From Adenanthera pavonina (taxonomy: Eukaryota > Streptophyta > Magnoliopsida > Fabales > Fabaceae), in the NCBI GenBank assembly GCA_026686845.1, contig JAIVEN010000008.1, positions 37,204,501-37,268,500 on the forward strand: DNA of 64,000 bases. Direction: 5' to 3'. The position numbers and the translations under genes are program-made. Below the pieces are notes generated by a model, which had not been told where the DNA came from, made no database searches, and was given only the letters and a program-made list of their open reading frames with translations. Each line of letters opens with the position of its first letter. Within the stretch, counting starts at the first letter, position 1. This document shows, piece after piece, positions 35,166 to 47,500 of this stretch.

Positions 35166-36968
35166 AACAAGTAGTCCATGGGAAATTTCTCATATTCCGG
35201 ACTACCGTGATAAAAACCTTCACATTGCACCTAAAAAACCTAAAAATATAAAAATGACTGTTTCCGACAGATTTATTACCCATTACAAGGTTGTGAGAAA
35301 GCTTAATACTTTGAGAGGAAAAAATGTTTAAAAAAAATGAATATTCAAATTTCTTATTAACACTCACCATCTGTTTTTTTTTTAAGCACTAAATGTATTT
35401 CCCAATTGATAGTACATCCGTCTTTCTTTAATTTAGCACAGGGGGTGCTACATGCATTATTGGAAAAGAGCATTTAGGAAGAGGGGCCAAGCTTCAAAAC
35501 AAATTTGGGTTTCGTGTTGGAGTCCACAATCTAAATATAATAGAGGCTCCTTTTTTTTTTTTTTCTAATTTTGGGGTGCTTGCGCTTTTTCAACAATTGT
35601 AATTAAAACCTTCTATAATTCATGTCGGCGAAAGAGAGAAAAATTTCATACGATAACTCTTTTATGAGGCAAAATAATCCCATAGAACAAATTCATGCTC
35701 AGAGTGTTGCATAAGCCACCCTGGTAATCCTTTTCCCTAACCTAACTCTGTTAGATTCTGTGAGGTGTGAGGTTTAAATTTGAGTTTAGCTCCGTTAAGG
35801 ACAGAGTTGGTGTTAATTAGTTTGACATAGTTTGACTGGTTGACCGTTAGAGTAAAAGATCGTTAGGCCCGTTGAGTCTGTCTGTTTCACTACAAAAAGA
35901 GCTCCTCTGCACGTTTTGTAGTGTCCAGTACGTATTTTGTGATATGCAATGAATTTAGTACTTCATTCAGTGGAAAATGTGTTCTGAATCATATTAAGCT
36001 CCCAATGACATTAACAATGGCTGGCTGGTGCTGAAAATGTCGTCCACGACGTTCAATCTCTCCTCTATTCAATGGAGAGAAACTTTCTCTTCAAAAACAA
36101 TGTCCTTTTCTTAATTTGGTACGGCTCTTACATTTAATCAATTAATGTAATTTTTACTCTTCGATTGCAAATTTGTTGTATTCTCTTTTAATTTATGTAA
36201 CGTGTTAAAAAAGAAAAAAAGAACAGTAACTAAATCAGATGAAATGTCCTTAATAAGGATCCCATCCTGTGATTTTAGACAGTCTCTTCAAAGAAGGAGA
36301 TAAAAAATGATGAAACTCATGTGATTCTCTTTCTGTTTTTTTTATTTTTTTCTGACCTTTTAGTTGAGAATTCAATTTGAATTATTTCTTTGATTTAGAT
36401 CTAAGGCCATGTTTGCACCAATCCCAATCGTTGTTTGGTTCATTTCTATGCTTGGTAAAAGCTATATCTCTATATTGAACGATTAAAAATATAGAGATAG
36501 CCTTTACCTCTCTAATAAGCAGCACAAAATAAATGCATCAGTATTAAAATTACTGTGACATGAATATTCCAGTGCGTGCAAGCCAGTTCTAGAAGAACAG
36601 GAACTTTTATTTGTTTCTATTAGATATGAATATTATATGATGTTTTATTAGGAATTGCGTCCAGCTCAAATGCGTTGTTTCAAATGATTAATTTTGTCAT
36701 ATTGATAAGAAATATAAGAAGTGCTTGTTTGTGTCGTAAACATTTTCAGGTTAAAATTGACAGGCTGAGGGGAAACAACGTTGGGTTATACATTTTCCAC
36801 TTTCAGGATGCCGTCCCAGCCGACCATAAAGATGAATTCGAGATTAATTACGAATTAAGAAGCCTTCGTAAATTACTTTTCTCATATGCAAGCCATGGCT
36901 TGACATGATTTTTCTCTCTATATAAATATATATATATATATAATATATATTTACTTTTTAGACTCTTT
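35166..36968. other. intergenic with duplicated pieces and a short hairpin
   Basis: 35163-35235 and 35356-35495 repeat parts of 29.2 and 30.1 kb. A 19-base near-perfect inverted repeat lies at 36458-36476 / 36488-36505 (AAAGCTATATCTCTATATT). 36403 starts AGGCCATGTTTG, resembling the end of the Harbinger-like element at 36969 and possibly a fragment of such an element. No gene is supported. Confidence 0.45.
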
Positions 36969-37804
36969 GGCCACGTTTGGTGCGCAGAATGATTTTTGAA
37001 GGAATAAGAATAGAAATGGAAATGGGAATGGAAATGAAATTGAAAATGAAAATAGATTTTAAATATATATTTGATATGTTAAAAATATTTCTGGAAATAA
37101 AAAAAAAACATAAAAAAATTAAAAATGACTCAAATGCCCATGTCCTCTCACAATGTAGAACTACCATTGCTGTCCAATCCAAAACCACCATGGCTGTCCA
37201 GAGTTTTTATCGTCGTATTCACCCTCGCCTGCTCCAAGAACCACCATCGTCCATCACCATCCTGTCAAAATCGAATTTGAGGACAAGAAGGACACCGTCC
37301 AAGATTTCGAAGAAGCAGATCTGACGATGGCGGCACAATGAACCCAAGGCAGTGATGGAGGCGTCGATGGCAAACAAGCAACGAGACCAAAGATGATGAC
37401 AGTGTGGGAATAGAGATCGAAGACATTGATGGTGTGGGAGAGTGAACGGAGAGAGAAGCAATTGACGGTGGTGGGGGAGAGTGAAAGGAGAAGAGAAATA
37501 GGGAGAGTGACAGTTCTCAAAAGGTTGCTTGTCGCTGGTCACCGAAGAAGAATGGAGAAGATGAAGGAAGTGGAGGGGCCTCAATTCTGAAAGGTGGAGG
37601 CTGGGTCAATTTTGTCAAAAAAAAAGTTGATTCCCATTGCTACAATAAGATTCCCAAGGGAGGAGATGGTTTTGCTGATTTTCATATTTAAGGGAATCAG
37701 CCATTCCCGTGGTTTTTTATTCATATGTACCAAACACACGTTATCATGGCTTTTCTTTCCCATTCCCATTCCAAAATCCCCATTTCCGTGTACCAAACAT
37801 GGCC
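36969..37804. mobile_element. PIF/Harbinger-like non-autonomous element (836 bp)
   Basis: The left end GGCCACGTTTGGTGCGCAGA and the inverted right end GGCCATGTTTGGTACACGGA form a terminal inverted repeat. It is flanked by TTT on both sides (36966-36968 and 37805-37807), a 3-base target duplication as in PIF/Harbinger elements. Purine-rich GGAATGGGAATGG-type subterminal sequence occurs at both ends. The frames inside (37219-37584 and others) look like chance readings of repeat sequence. An hAT origin cannot be fully excluded. Confidence 0.6.
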
Positions 37805-37807
37805 TTT

Positions 37808-39737
37808 AAGTTTCTTGCACCCAAATAAACTCCAACTTAACAAGTGAGTGGAGAGACAAAACTGACGCATCAACATAGCGGATCCATAACTGGGTTGTGA
37901 TACGGCTCTTGGTCTTCGTCTAGACCGTCCATCGCTAGCCCGAGACTAAATACAAAATTTGATGCAAATCAAATAATATCACATTGGAATATTGGTCATA
38001 AGCCAAATTCGAAAGATGGCTTCCTAAAAAGTAACAACGTTTGATATGCAAATTACAAAATTAACACTTTCTTTTCCCCTACCTTTCTATTTCATCGATC
38101 TCTACACTGCCTATCTGCTGCTTTCAAGTTATACAACAATACCAGAAGAAGATGAGAGATCAATTTGTTACTCTAATTGAGTGTACAAACTAGAACCAAG
38201 AGTTTTATACGGTGTCGTATCAGTGTAAACGTACAGCCCGAGACTTGAATGGTTTAACCTGTGTCGTTTATGCCTTGGATTTTTTTGAATCCTCTGTCGT
38301 CGCCCCGTCTCCTTCAATTGTACCGAACCTTCCATTTCTCCCTTATGAGGAACGACATAGACAAATCTGAAAGTTTTGTTGGAAAAATCTCCATTCTTCT
38401 TCAAACCAAACAATTAATGCCAACATAGTCATTGTGGATGCCTTCTTTCTCTTTTCATTGTGTTCCAAAGTCATCAACAAGAACGAACGTACCTGTGTGG
38501 GAGAAATATCCCAAGACACAAAAGTATTATTGTTGACAAAGAAAAATAGCGTCACACACTTCCAATGATCCACTCATATAGATACATTGCGGACCATATA
38601 TTGGTACGGTGACCATTGTTACGTTATTAGTTTTCGGAATGCCAAAGTCTGATCATCGGCTTAAGTAGCTAAAGATTTGAAGAATCCTCCTTAAATCTTT
38701 TGTTCTACACATTTATCGAACAAGAAAAGATGGAAGAGAAGAAAAAAAAATTCAAATTTCACTCGAGTAGAAACAAGAGGACAAACAAGACTCCAGGACT
38801 AGAAGAACATGGAAGAATTAAAAAAATAAAAATGGAAGAAGGTTAGGAACTAAAAAAAAGAATTTATTTACATGGAGCTATTATTTCTAGGGTTTCCGAT
38901 TTTTAATTCAACAATTTATGGGTGAATGAAGTAGAGAAAAGAGTACTACATAATTAATAAAGGTATTTTAATAAAATATTATCACATTTTGTTAATTGTT
39001 AAGCTATTTATTAGTTTTTTTTAATCCTTGTGTATAACTCAAATGTCCATTAATTCCTCTCAGTAAAATGTAATCCTTCTAAAGCATATCAACTAAACAA
39101 ATACATATCCCCGTCTCCATATTCCAATATTCCTGTAGGAAGCCCACACTGGAAATAAGGATCACGATGCTAGTGTTGATATTATTTTGATTTTTTTTCT
39201 TTTGTGCTAAAAAAAAACTGTTGATATTATTTGGTAGTCTCCAAATGGTTCTTTAATTATTGTTTTGTAGGTTCTAATACCTACGTGTTGTTCTCAAGTT
39301 TCTACTGTATTTTAGCTCTCTGGGCTTTATATTGCGATTTTCAATAACTGATTAGTTTTTATGATACTTTTTTCACAAACTTTCGAACTTTTTATTGTAT
39401 GAACTGAAAAACTTTTCCAACCTCAAGATCTATCCTAACTTATTTTAGAACTTTAACATGGAAGGTCTTTAACATAATTTTTAACTGAAAATTCTGCATT
39501 ACAAGCACTTTTATCCTAGCATCAAAATTCAAGAAAAGACGTTGACACAAATCCGATAACACTGAATGACAAGGGGCTTTTTGTATCTTGTAGATTTTTT
39601 CCCCTTAATAAAAAGTAATACATTTTAGCCAAACAAAAAATAGTTATACACGCAGAGACTAAATTATCCAAAATACATGGTAATCCAATCAATTTCATTT
39701 TCAGTACTAACAGAAGTTGACTTTCCTTATGTTCAGC
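37808..39737. other. intergenic, no gene seen
   Basis: No coding sequence with family similarity or RNA gene was recognised on either strand. The minus frames at 38168-38573 are short and not supported by any motif. Confidence 0.45.
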
Positions 39738-40125
39738 ATTTATTGTAATTTTATACATCGTTCCAATTTTGTAGTTTTGATTAGTGTAATTTAATATTAC
39801 AGATTATTTGGTTACTGCTTAGTCGAATTTGGTTGCCTGCCCACTTCTTTCGACACTAGAGTATTTGTATTCATAGAAAAGATAACAGAATCATGTTGGG
39901 TTGCACATTACATTTGGAGATCTCCTAAATAATTAGATTGAGGAGATACAAGCAATGCAAAGCAGTTAACAGGATTTCGTTAACCAATAAAAAGAATCTT
40001 TACAATGAAACTGAACGTCGCTACACAATTTTCACTTGGGCATTGGCAATAGCATACAAAGACTTCTTAAAAAACAAACTTTACAGTTTTGTTCTAACCC
40101 CTGATCATTTTTTTCCCTTTCCCAC
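39738..40125 (-). other. probable MDN1 3' untranslated region
   Basis: This is the sequence directly downstream of the MDN1 stop. A minus-strand AATAAA at about 39743-39738 could serve as polyadenylation signal, giving a 3' UTR of about 370-390 bases. The segment from 39770 to 40110 is duplicated at 23690-24150. Confidence 0.4.
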
Positions 40126-41524
40126 TTAGCCCATAGAACTCTGCATAAGCTCCATCCACTGAAAGAAGACCAGCATATTGAGAAAATGATTAGCAGAATG
40201 GAAGGTTACAACAAATATCAGGGACGTCTGCTGATAAGAATAACTGCTTGAATTTCACTTCCCTTCTTTTCTTTTCTCCAAGTGTTTACCATTAAGGCAT
40301 TTTTTTTATGAAAATAGGGCATGTAGGCACAACGGATTTTTACAAAAGGAATTACCACCCACGCATCAAGCTTTCATCGAAAGAACTCAACAGCAAATAG
40401 TTAATTATTACATCTTTAAATTTATTTTTCTTCTATTTCCACGGGGTTGGGGCAGGAGGTTGATTTTTTAAATTGTGAATCATAAACATATCGAACCGTA
40501 CAATTCAGAGATGGTTAAAAATATATCATTACCTGTCTAAGTAGGTCTGCAAGGGTCCGGGGTAGTGCTTCAATGTTTCTCAGAACAATATAGTATGGAA
40601 AAGGAAAGGAATCCATATACTTTGAAAGCTTCATTTTTCCATTCCGATCAAAAGATGCTTCCTGCAGTCCAGTAAGTCATAATGAGGAAAGTAAAGTGGT
40701 ATATACTCTTGCAAAAATCACATAGGGAAATGATGAATACCGTGCGGTCCATGATTGAGTCCTGAGAATTATCCAGAAGCAAGAAAGCAACCATTCGATT
40801 CCCAGTTGAGAGATCTCGAATACGACGCTTCAAGTTGTCCTGGAATGGGACGAATTCAAATTTGAAACCAGTAATGATAAAGGCAGGTAGCATTGAACAT
40901 TAGTAGGAGGTGCACAAAAATTTTTTATCCAGTACCTTTTCATGAAACTGACCATCTGAAATGATCAAAACAAGTTGTTGTAGGGGATTATGCCCAGATG
41001 GAAGCCGTGCTTTGGCAACAGCAGAATCCAGCTTGTCAGTCAAAAACTTCAACAGATCAACAACTGGCTCATTAACAATAGTATTCTCTTGCTCGAATGT
41101 TAAATTGGAGATCATCTGCTTTCAGTATCATAAGCAACAGTTAGATCCTTTTGCTGATATACACACACACACACAAACATTAAACCAATAAATGCACAAA
41201 GGTGTCGATATAACTAGCTATAAGATTGTCAATCCCGCTAACCTTAATCCCAGCCTCTCCAGTGAAGGGCCTGTCAAAATCGTGCAGTAATTTTATGTTT
41301 CCTTTTGTTCCAAAGCTTGCAATAGCCAAGCTCCCCATTTCCAGTTGAGAAACAGCGCGGCATACAGTAACCAAGGCTTCAATTGCAATGTCGCCACAGC
41401 AACTCTCTGACATACTACTTGAGTCATCAACAGCAATAACAACTTGGTAATCACGCTTGTTGGGACGGGTCCGCCTTAGCCATATCTTATCTTTCCGATA
41501 ATGACTTGCTATGTACGGAATTAC
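40126..41524 (-). other. MDN1: MDN1 C-terminal MIDAS/VWA domain
   Basis: Five exons encode VIPYIASHYRKDKIWLRRTR, the metal-ion-dependent adhesion motif AVDDSSSMSE (D-x-S-x-S), FGTKGNIKLLHDFDRPF, LVLIISDGQFHEK and the final WMELMQSSMG before TAA. In yeast this domain binds the ubiquitin-like domains of Rsa4 and Ytm1. The last exon has only eleven codons including stop, set off by an intron of about 370 bases. Confidence 0.9.
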
Positions 41525-44500
41525 CTGAGTTTTTTTTTCCAATTAAAAATAGGAAAAGGTTAAGAAATATTATTTTCTCAAACAATTATTATCAATAACC
41601 CTATATAAAAGGACCTATATAAAAGGAACTAAAGAATATCATTATCTACCTTCTTCATGTTTATCCTTTTGCCAGTTCTAAAATCACCTTGCAGCTTGTT
41701 TGCGACAGTGGGCTCCATTACAAGGCGTAATTGTTCTGACAACTCCTGAGATAATTTTGTTGTCTTAAGTTCATATCTTCTCCAGAGAGCAGTAGCTTTA
41801 TCTTTAACATCACTAGGAACATCCTGAGGATCTTGGGATTTACCCAAATTATTATCATCCATTGAAAGTTGGCTTAGTTTGTTTATATGCTCATTAAAGT
41901 ATGATTTCTTGAGAGAGATCAGATCATCTGAATGCTTTTGTAAATCAACATTTTCAGTAGCACTAGTTTTCACAGATCCGTCATCCTGTGACTTCTCTGA
42001 ACCTGAGACATTTATACGCTCCCTTTCCTCATTTTTTGGGATTGAAGTAGAATTAGCTATAGATTGTATCTCAGAACTTTGCTTCTCAAACTTCAATTCT
42101 GCATCTTTTTCTGCAGTAAGAAGTTCTTTATCAAGCTTATTACCATCAATATTTCTGTCTATCTGCTCTGATGTTGCAGGTCCCATAGCTTGAGCTGTCC
42201 CCTTTTCAATCTCAGAGACAAAGCCATATTCCTCAGCATTTTCATCCTCCATTTCACCGTGCTTGTCTGTGTTATCTGCAGGAAGGTCACCAGATACCTT
42301 AACTCTTTCTTTCCACTCCTCAAGTGCATCACCTAAATTTCGATGAGGGTTGGGAAGCCTTTCCTGAACACGTGAATGGTCATGCTGAAAACTAGACTTG
42401 GCTTGATTTTCAGTGAATCCCCCAGCATTTGATGCGTCTGACATCTTAAGATCCATCTTAGACATACTACTAGAAGGTAAGCCTCCTGAGAGGGAAGGGT
42501 GGTCAAAACCTTGACTGCTGTTTGACCAATTTGATTCTGGTGCTATATTTTCAGAAGATGTCTGCCAATCAATATTGGACTGTGATGTTAGCTCAAGAGG
42601 GGCCACTTGCTCATTAACCAAGCCAGAAGACCCTGGTTCGGATATATTTTTCTTCCCTTCCATGAAATTTGTCTCAGCATTTTCTTGATAGTCTCCACCT
42701 AGATTATCCTCTTCTGAGCTAACACCAACATCAGTATGGGCATCCTCCATGATTTCATCAGGTGGAAATGTCTCCTCATCATGCTTCATATCTTGGTTTG
42801 CATCATCAGCCGATTCACCTTGTTCTCCAGGATCTCCCTCTTCCATAAAATCCTCTTCTGCCATCCCATCTGGATCCATATCCATATCGGAGGTTTGTTC
42901 CAACTGATCAGGCTGCATTCCATTAGGATCAGCAGCTGCTGCTTCTTTCTCCAGATTGACCGCATCCGTGGTCTCTCCATCACCAATGTCATCTTGGCTT
43001 CCACTTTCATTGTTCTGATCATCAAGTTCATCATAAGTAGCTTTCCCCAGTTCATCAGTCGCAATGTCATCCTTGGCTCTAAGCTCCCTGCTACTTCTAT
43101 CTCTATCCTTAATTGATGGTCCAGATTCATGTTTTTCATTTGTATCATTAAGAGTTTCATCTTCATTCTTATCCCAAGCTTTCTCTCCAACCGCCTCACT
43201 GTCAGGTCCAGTGGGCCCCATTTCAGACTCTAGCTGCTCATTCTCAGCATCTGTACTTTCATCTTCTCCTGAATCCTCACTGATGCTTACAGCATCAGCT
43301 TGAAAATCCTGTTCCATCTCAATGCCCCTATCATTTTTACTAGGCACTTCACTGGAGTCATCTTGATTATCATTCTGCTGTGGAATCAAATTAGAAAAGC
43401 ATGATATATGGATAGCCAAAACAATATTACCGATGATGACAAGTAAAAAAGATCTAATTCTGACCTGTCCACCAGTTCCCAGCAGCTGATCTTCATCAGT
43501 GATCTGATCACTGACATCTTTTGATCCAATACCCTCACCCATACCTGTCCCAGTTGCATTTTCTGATGTATTGACGGTTCCATCATCCTCCAGGTGTTCA
43601 GTTGAAGTTCCAAAACCTTTCGAATATAAAGAAGCTAAAACATTCGCAAGCACATGAGTTGTTACTGATACCTGCCAACAGAACAGTATAGTCCAGCTAA
43701 ATTAGACAAAAAAAATAATTGTGCACTACTTCAATTTTGAAATTCAGATTTTGTTTAATGTGCTATATAAACATCAAATATGAGAATTACATAAAAATAC
43801 ATGGCATAGAGAAAAGACTACACGCATTCATACATTCATGCATGCATGCATACGTGTGTGTGTGTGCGCGCGCGCGCACATGGAAGTTACTGAGTATTAA
43901 GCTTACGGATCTGTGCATGGCCAAGAAATTCTTCAAGAGCTCATCACCAAAATTCAATACGAGATCCACTAACATATACAGATCTCTAACATGGTCCCCA
44001 ATTGCATAAGAATAACGGTAAATTTTATTGTCAGAATAATTCACCAGCTTCCCCTACACAAAAATAATCACCACTTGGTCATCTATTAAGAAAGGATTCT
44101 CAAATAACCTGCAACTGCACGGAACTTACCTGAAATGTGATTGTTTTGAAAACTTTCTCACATAGTATGTCTAATTTGAGATCCATTACAAAGTCAACAA
44201 ATAGCAATTTCCATGAAGTTATATTTATGGACTCTTCAGCCACAAGGATGGTGCTTGAAGAGCATAATTTCTTCAAAACTTCTTCAATATGTTCATATGT
44301 AGTGTTAAGGGCTTCATCAAATCCAGCATTTGGCATTGCAGAGTTTCTCTTGCAAAAGCTGCCCTCTTTAGATAAATCTTCTGGCACATAATTTACCTTT
44401 AATGCAAAGGTAAACTCTTCCTCAACTAATAATGCCTGCAAATCAAACAAAGAATTTAAACTGCATGTTAATAATCTAAACTACTGTTTATTTTTTGGTC

Positions 44501-47500
44501 AGAAAACAAATAAAACTTATCAGGCTGTCAGAAGATAATTTTGCTTAGCCAAAAAAGACAAGCCACTAATCATGATTAAGTAGATTGATAGAAAGAAAAT
44601 ATCACCTTCTCAAATATTTCTTGAAAACGATCAAACAGAACTTCTCTCACCGAGCTTCTATCCAGATCTTGCTTCTGTAACACTAGCAAGTGCTCCTTAA
44701 AATCTTTTATAACATTGAAATTTTCAGAGACTGACTGTTCCATTTCTTCAGTAATAAAGTAAACATGTGAGGTAGAAGTCACTGGAGTGATAGCTTTTGT
44801 CCCCCCAATTAGGTAATAGTCCAATGATTCCTGTAATTAAGTTTCATAAATAGAAAGCAATAGGAAATAGTATTAATTTAAAGCACATGACAACCAAGGA
44901 AAGAGAATGCACCTTTGATTGACTGAACACAGGTAAAAACTTTTCTATGGAAGCAATCATGTGACTGACTGAAGGTCTTGCACTTTCACAAGTGCTTAAG
45001 TGGCTACTTTCATATGTCCTTAGCAAAAGCAATTCTTCTTGTGACATAGCACATAGACTATCAAATATTTGCTGCAAGGTCAAGCAAGAACATTGTTAAT
45101 TGAAAACCAAAATTAATGTTGCAAGAATCTACATGCCCAAATGATTGTAAGGGCAACACTTACCTTCTGTTGCCACATGCATTTAAAAGCAGTCTGCTGC
45201 TTTGGAATAAAGCACTCATAAACAGTACCGTTATTAGTGGAGGTGGAGATTGAATACAACTTTTTCAGAGTAGAAATACATTCTCTCAAGCGTTTCAACT
45301 GCTGATCAAAACCATTGGCAGCAGCAAGTTGGTTCTGTTGCACTTGAACCAGCTGGTTGAGGAAAGAACTTGACCTATCAACCTGCAAACAAAAAAAAAA
45401 AAGAATTTGTGATTCAGAAAGCACAGAACAACAGATGCCTAGATAACTCAAGTGATGTAAAAGGAACAATTGGATGAAATTACAAAGGACACACAGCAAA
45501 CAGGTTATTCAGTCCAATATTGCATATCATAATTATTGTAGGACAAGGAAGGGAAGGGATCAGAAGAAAGGAGAGAGAAGTAGAAGAATTTGTGAGAGAG
45601 AGAGAGAGAGAGAGAGATAACAGCTGAAAAGTTCTCAAAATTTTATTCAATAGGCAAAAGGCTACAATGAAAATAACTCTAGGGCTTGTTATCTCTCTCA
45701 AATTCTTCTACTTCTCCCTCCTTTATGCCTATCCCTTCGCTTCATTGTCCTACATCAATAATGCAATGCAGTGAAGATGTAAAATTCACCAGCTAAATTA
45801 CTTTTCCTCCTCTATGCCCAGACTAGTGGAAAGAGACACAACGAGAAGGGGGGGGGGGAGAAAGAAAAGAAAAGAAAAATGCACAACATAAGATAATGTA
45901 GATGAAGTATGATGGCCAGAAGAGAGGAAAAAAAAAAAGGTAGGAGAATTTCATAATTTTTAAAGGAAAAAAAAAAGTACATCCTGAGGGTTTATTCTTT
46001 TGACTTCAATTTAAGCGACAACGTACTCAAATTAACATTCAGATTTACCTGTTCACGAGTTATATCTTTATGAGGATTGAGGCAAATCTGCCGCAGAAGA
46101 AGCACAGATACAACACTCTTAAAGTAATGCTCAACGGCTGCTTTCCACTCCATAACTGAGCTTTCTTCTACTACATTGTTCTTTATAACCCCAGCAGCAG
46201 TTGAGATTTCCCAAGGTAGTCTACAATTTGTAAGCAACAAATGTTGCATGTCACCAGAGTGCTGAAGGAACCACCAAGGTTTATGCTGACCCTGTGTAAG
46301 TGATAACAAAGCAGAGGAAAAATAAGAAAGATGAAAGCTCTGGCATATCTTAATAAAGAGCCAAATCAGATCATTCATAAATTAAAACAACTAAGTTTCC
46401 CACCTCCCAATATGTAGACTTATGTCGAGACAAACCACTACTTTCTAAAAGCTTAAGAAGTGCAGACAAAGCTCTTCTCTTCCCTTGACTCTTGTTTTCT
46501 TCCTTCCAAAGTTGACCGCAGTCAACTGCTGTTACATATATATTCTCAATCACATCCCAAATTTCTTTCCATGTCTCCACATAAGACAGAATTGCACGCT
46601 GGGAGCCAGTACAAGGTCTAAATATACTTCCAGATTCTGCACAGTAATCAAGTCCTTACTACTTCCAATAAACAACCAACAAAGCAAAGAGAGAGTCAAA
46701 AAGCCAAGAGGGAAAAGAAACCTTCAAAGTTCCTCCAATGTGGAGATAGAATGTCAAATACTTCTTTTTTCTTGAGCTGCAAGTTCTGCATAGCACTATC
46801 TAGTTTTTTGCAGCTTTCTCCAAACCATATAGACCTACATCAGAAAAGACATGTCAACAAACTAAGAATTGCAGAATATTAAATAGAGGAAATAAAGGAT
46901 GCCTAATCAGCAGTAAGATAACCTGTTCTCGTCACTGAAAAATGTCAAATCAAAACCAATACTGAACGAGCCCTTATTCAATACATCAGAAATGAGCTTA
47001 TGACCATGAAAAGATTGAGTGTTTGCACCCTTTAGTGAAGCTTCTTGGTTAAGGAACATCACCACAGGTTCTTGCAGAATATCCTTCAATAATAAAAAAG
47101 AAAAATAAGCAGAATATAGTCATGCTAACCAAGGTGTGCAAGAAAGAAAAACATTTCAATTTGAAACTGTGGTGCGATTTTAGAGCAACGCCTGCCCCCA
47201 CTTTAGGACATAAATGCCTCACAACTTATAATGGACTATATGTTTTGGATAAATGAATGAATGATCCCAACATACAACAGAAAAAAAAAAAAAACGGATT
47301 ATAAACTGCACATGGAGCATGGAAACACGACGGGAAAAAAAGGAGAAAACACTATATAACTCAATAAAGCTGCATATCCAAAGAACTAGTTGTTCCAGAA
47401 AATAATATCGGTTTAACCCTCAAAAAATCCAACAAACCAACTCCAAGCCATAGTAGTTGTTTATAATAATCTAACATGTGGAAAACACTGATTAAAAACC

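Noticed and set aside
35570..36010. Possible solo LTR (TTCACTACAAAAAGAGC region)
   Set aside because: No matching terminal inverted repeat, target duplication or primer-binding site could be found, so it was not called.
37219..37584. Frames of 88 and 121 codons on the minus strand
   Set aside because: They fall wholly inside the Harbinger-like element and read low-complexity purine/pyrimidine-rich repeat DNA.
42736..43199. Open frames on both strands over the MDN1 acidic exon
   Set aside because: They are shifted or antisense readings of GAT/GAA/GAC repeats; the true frame is the 576-codon acidic segment that splices into the MIDAS exon.
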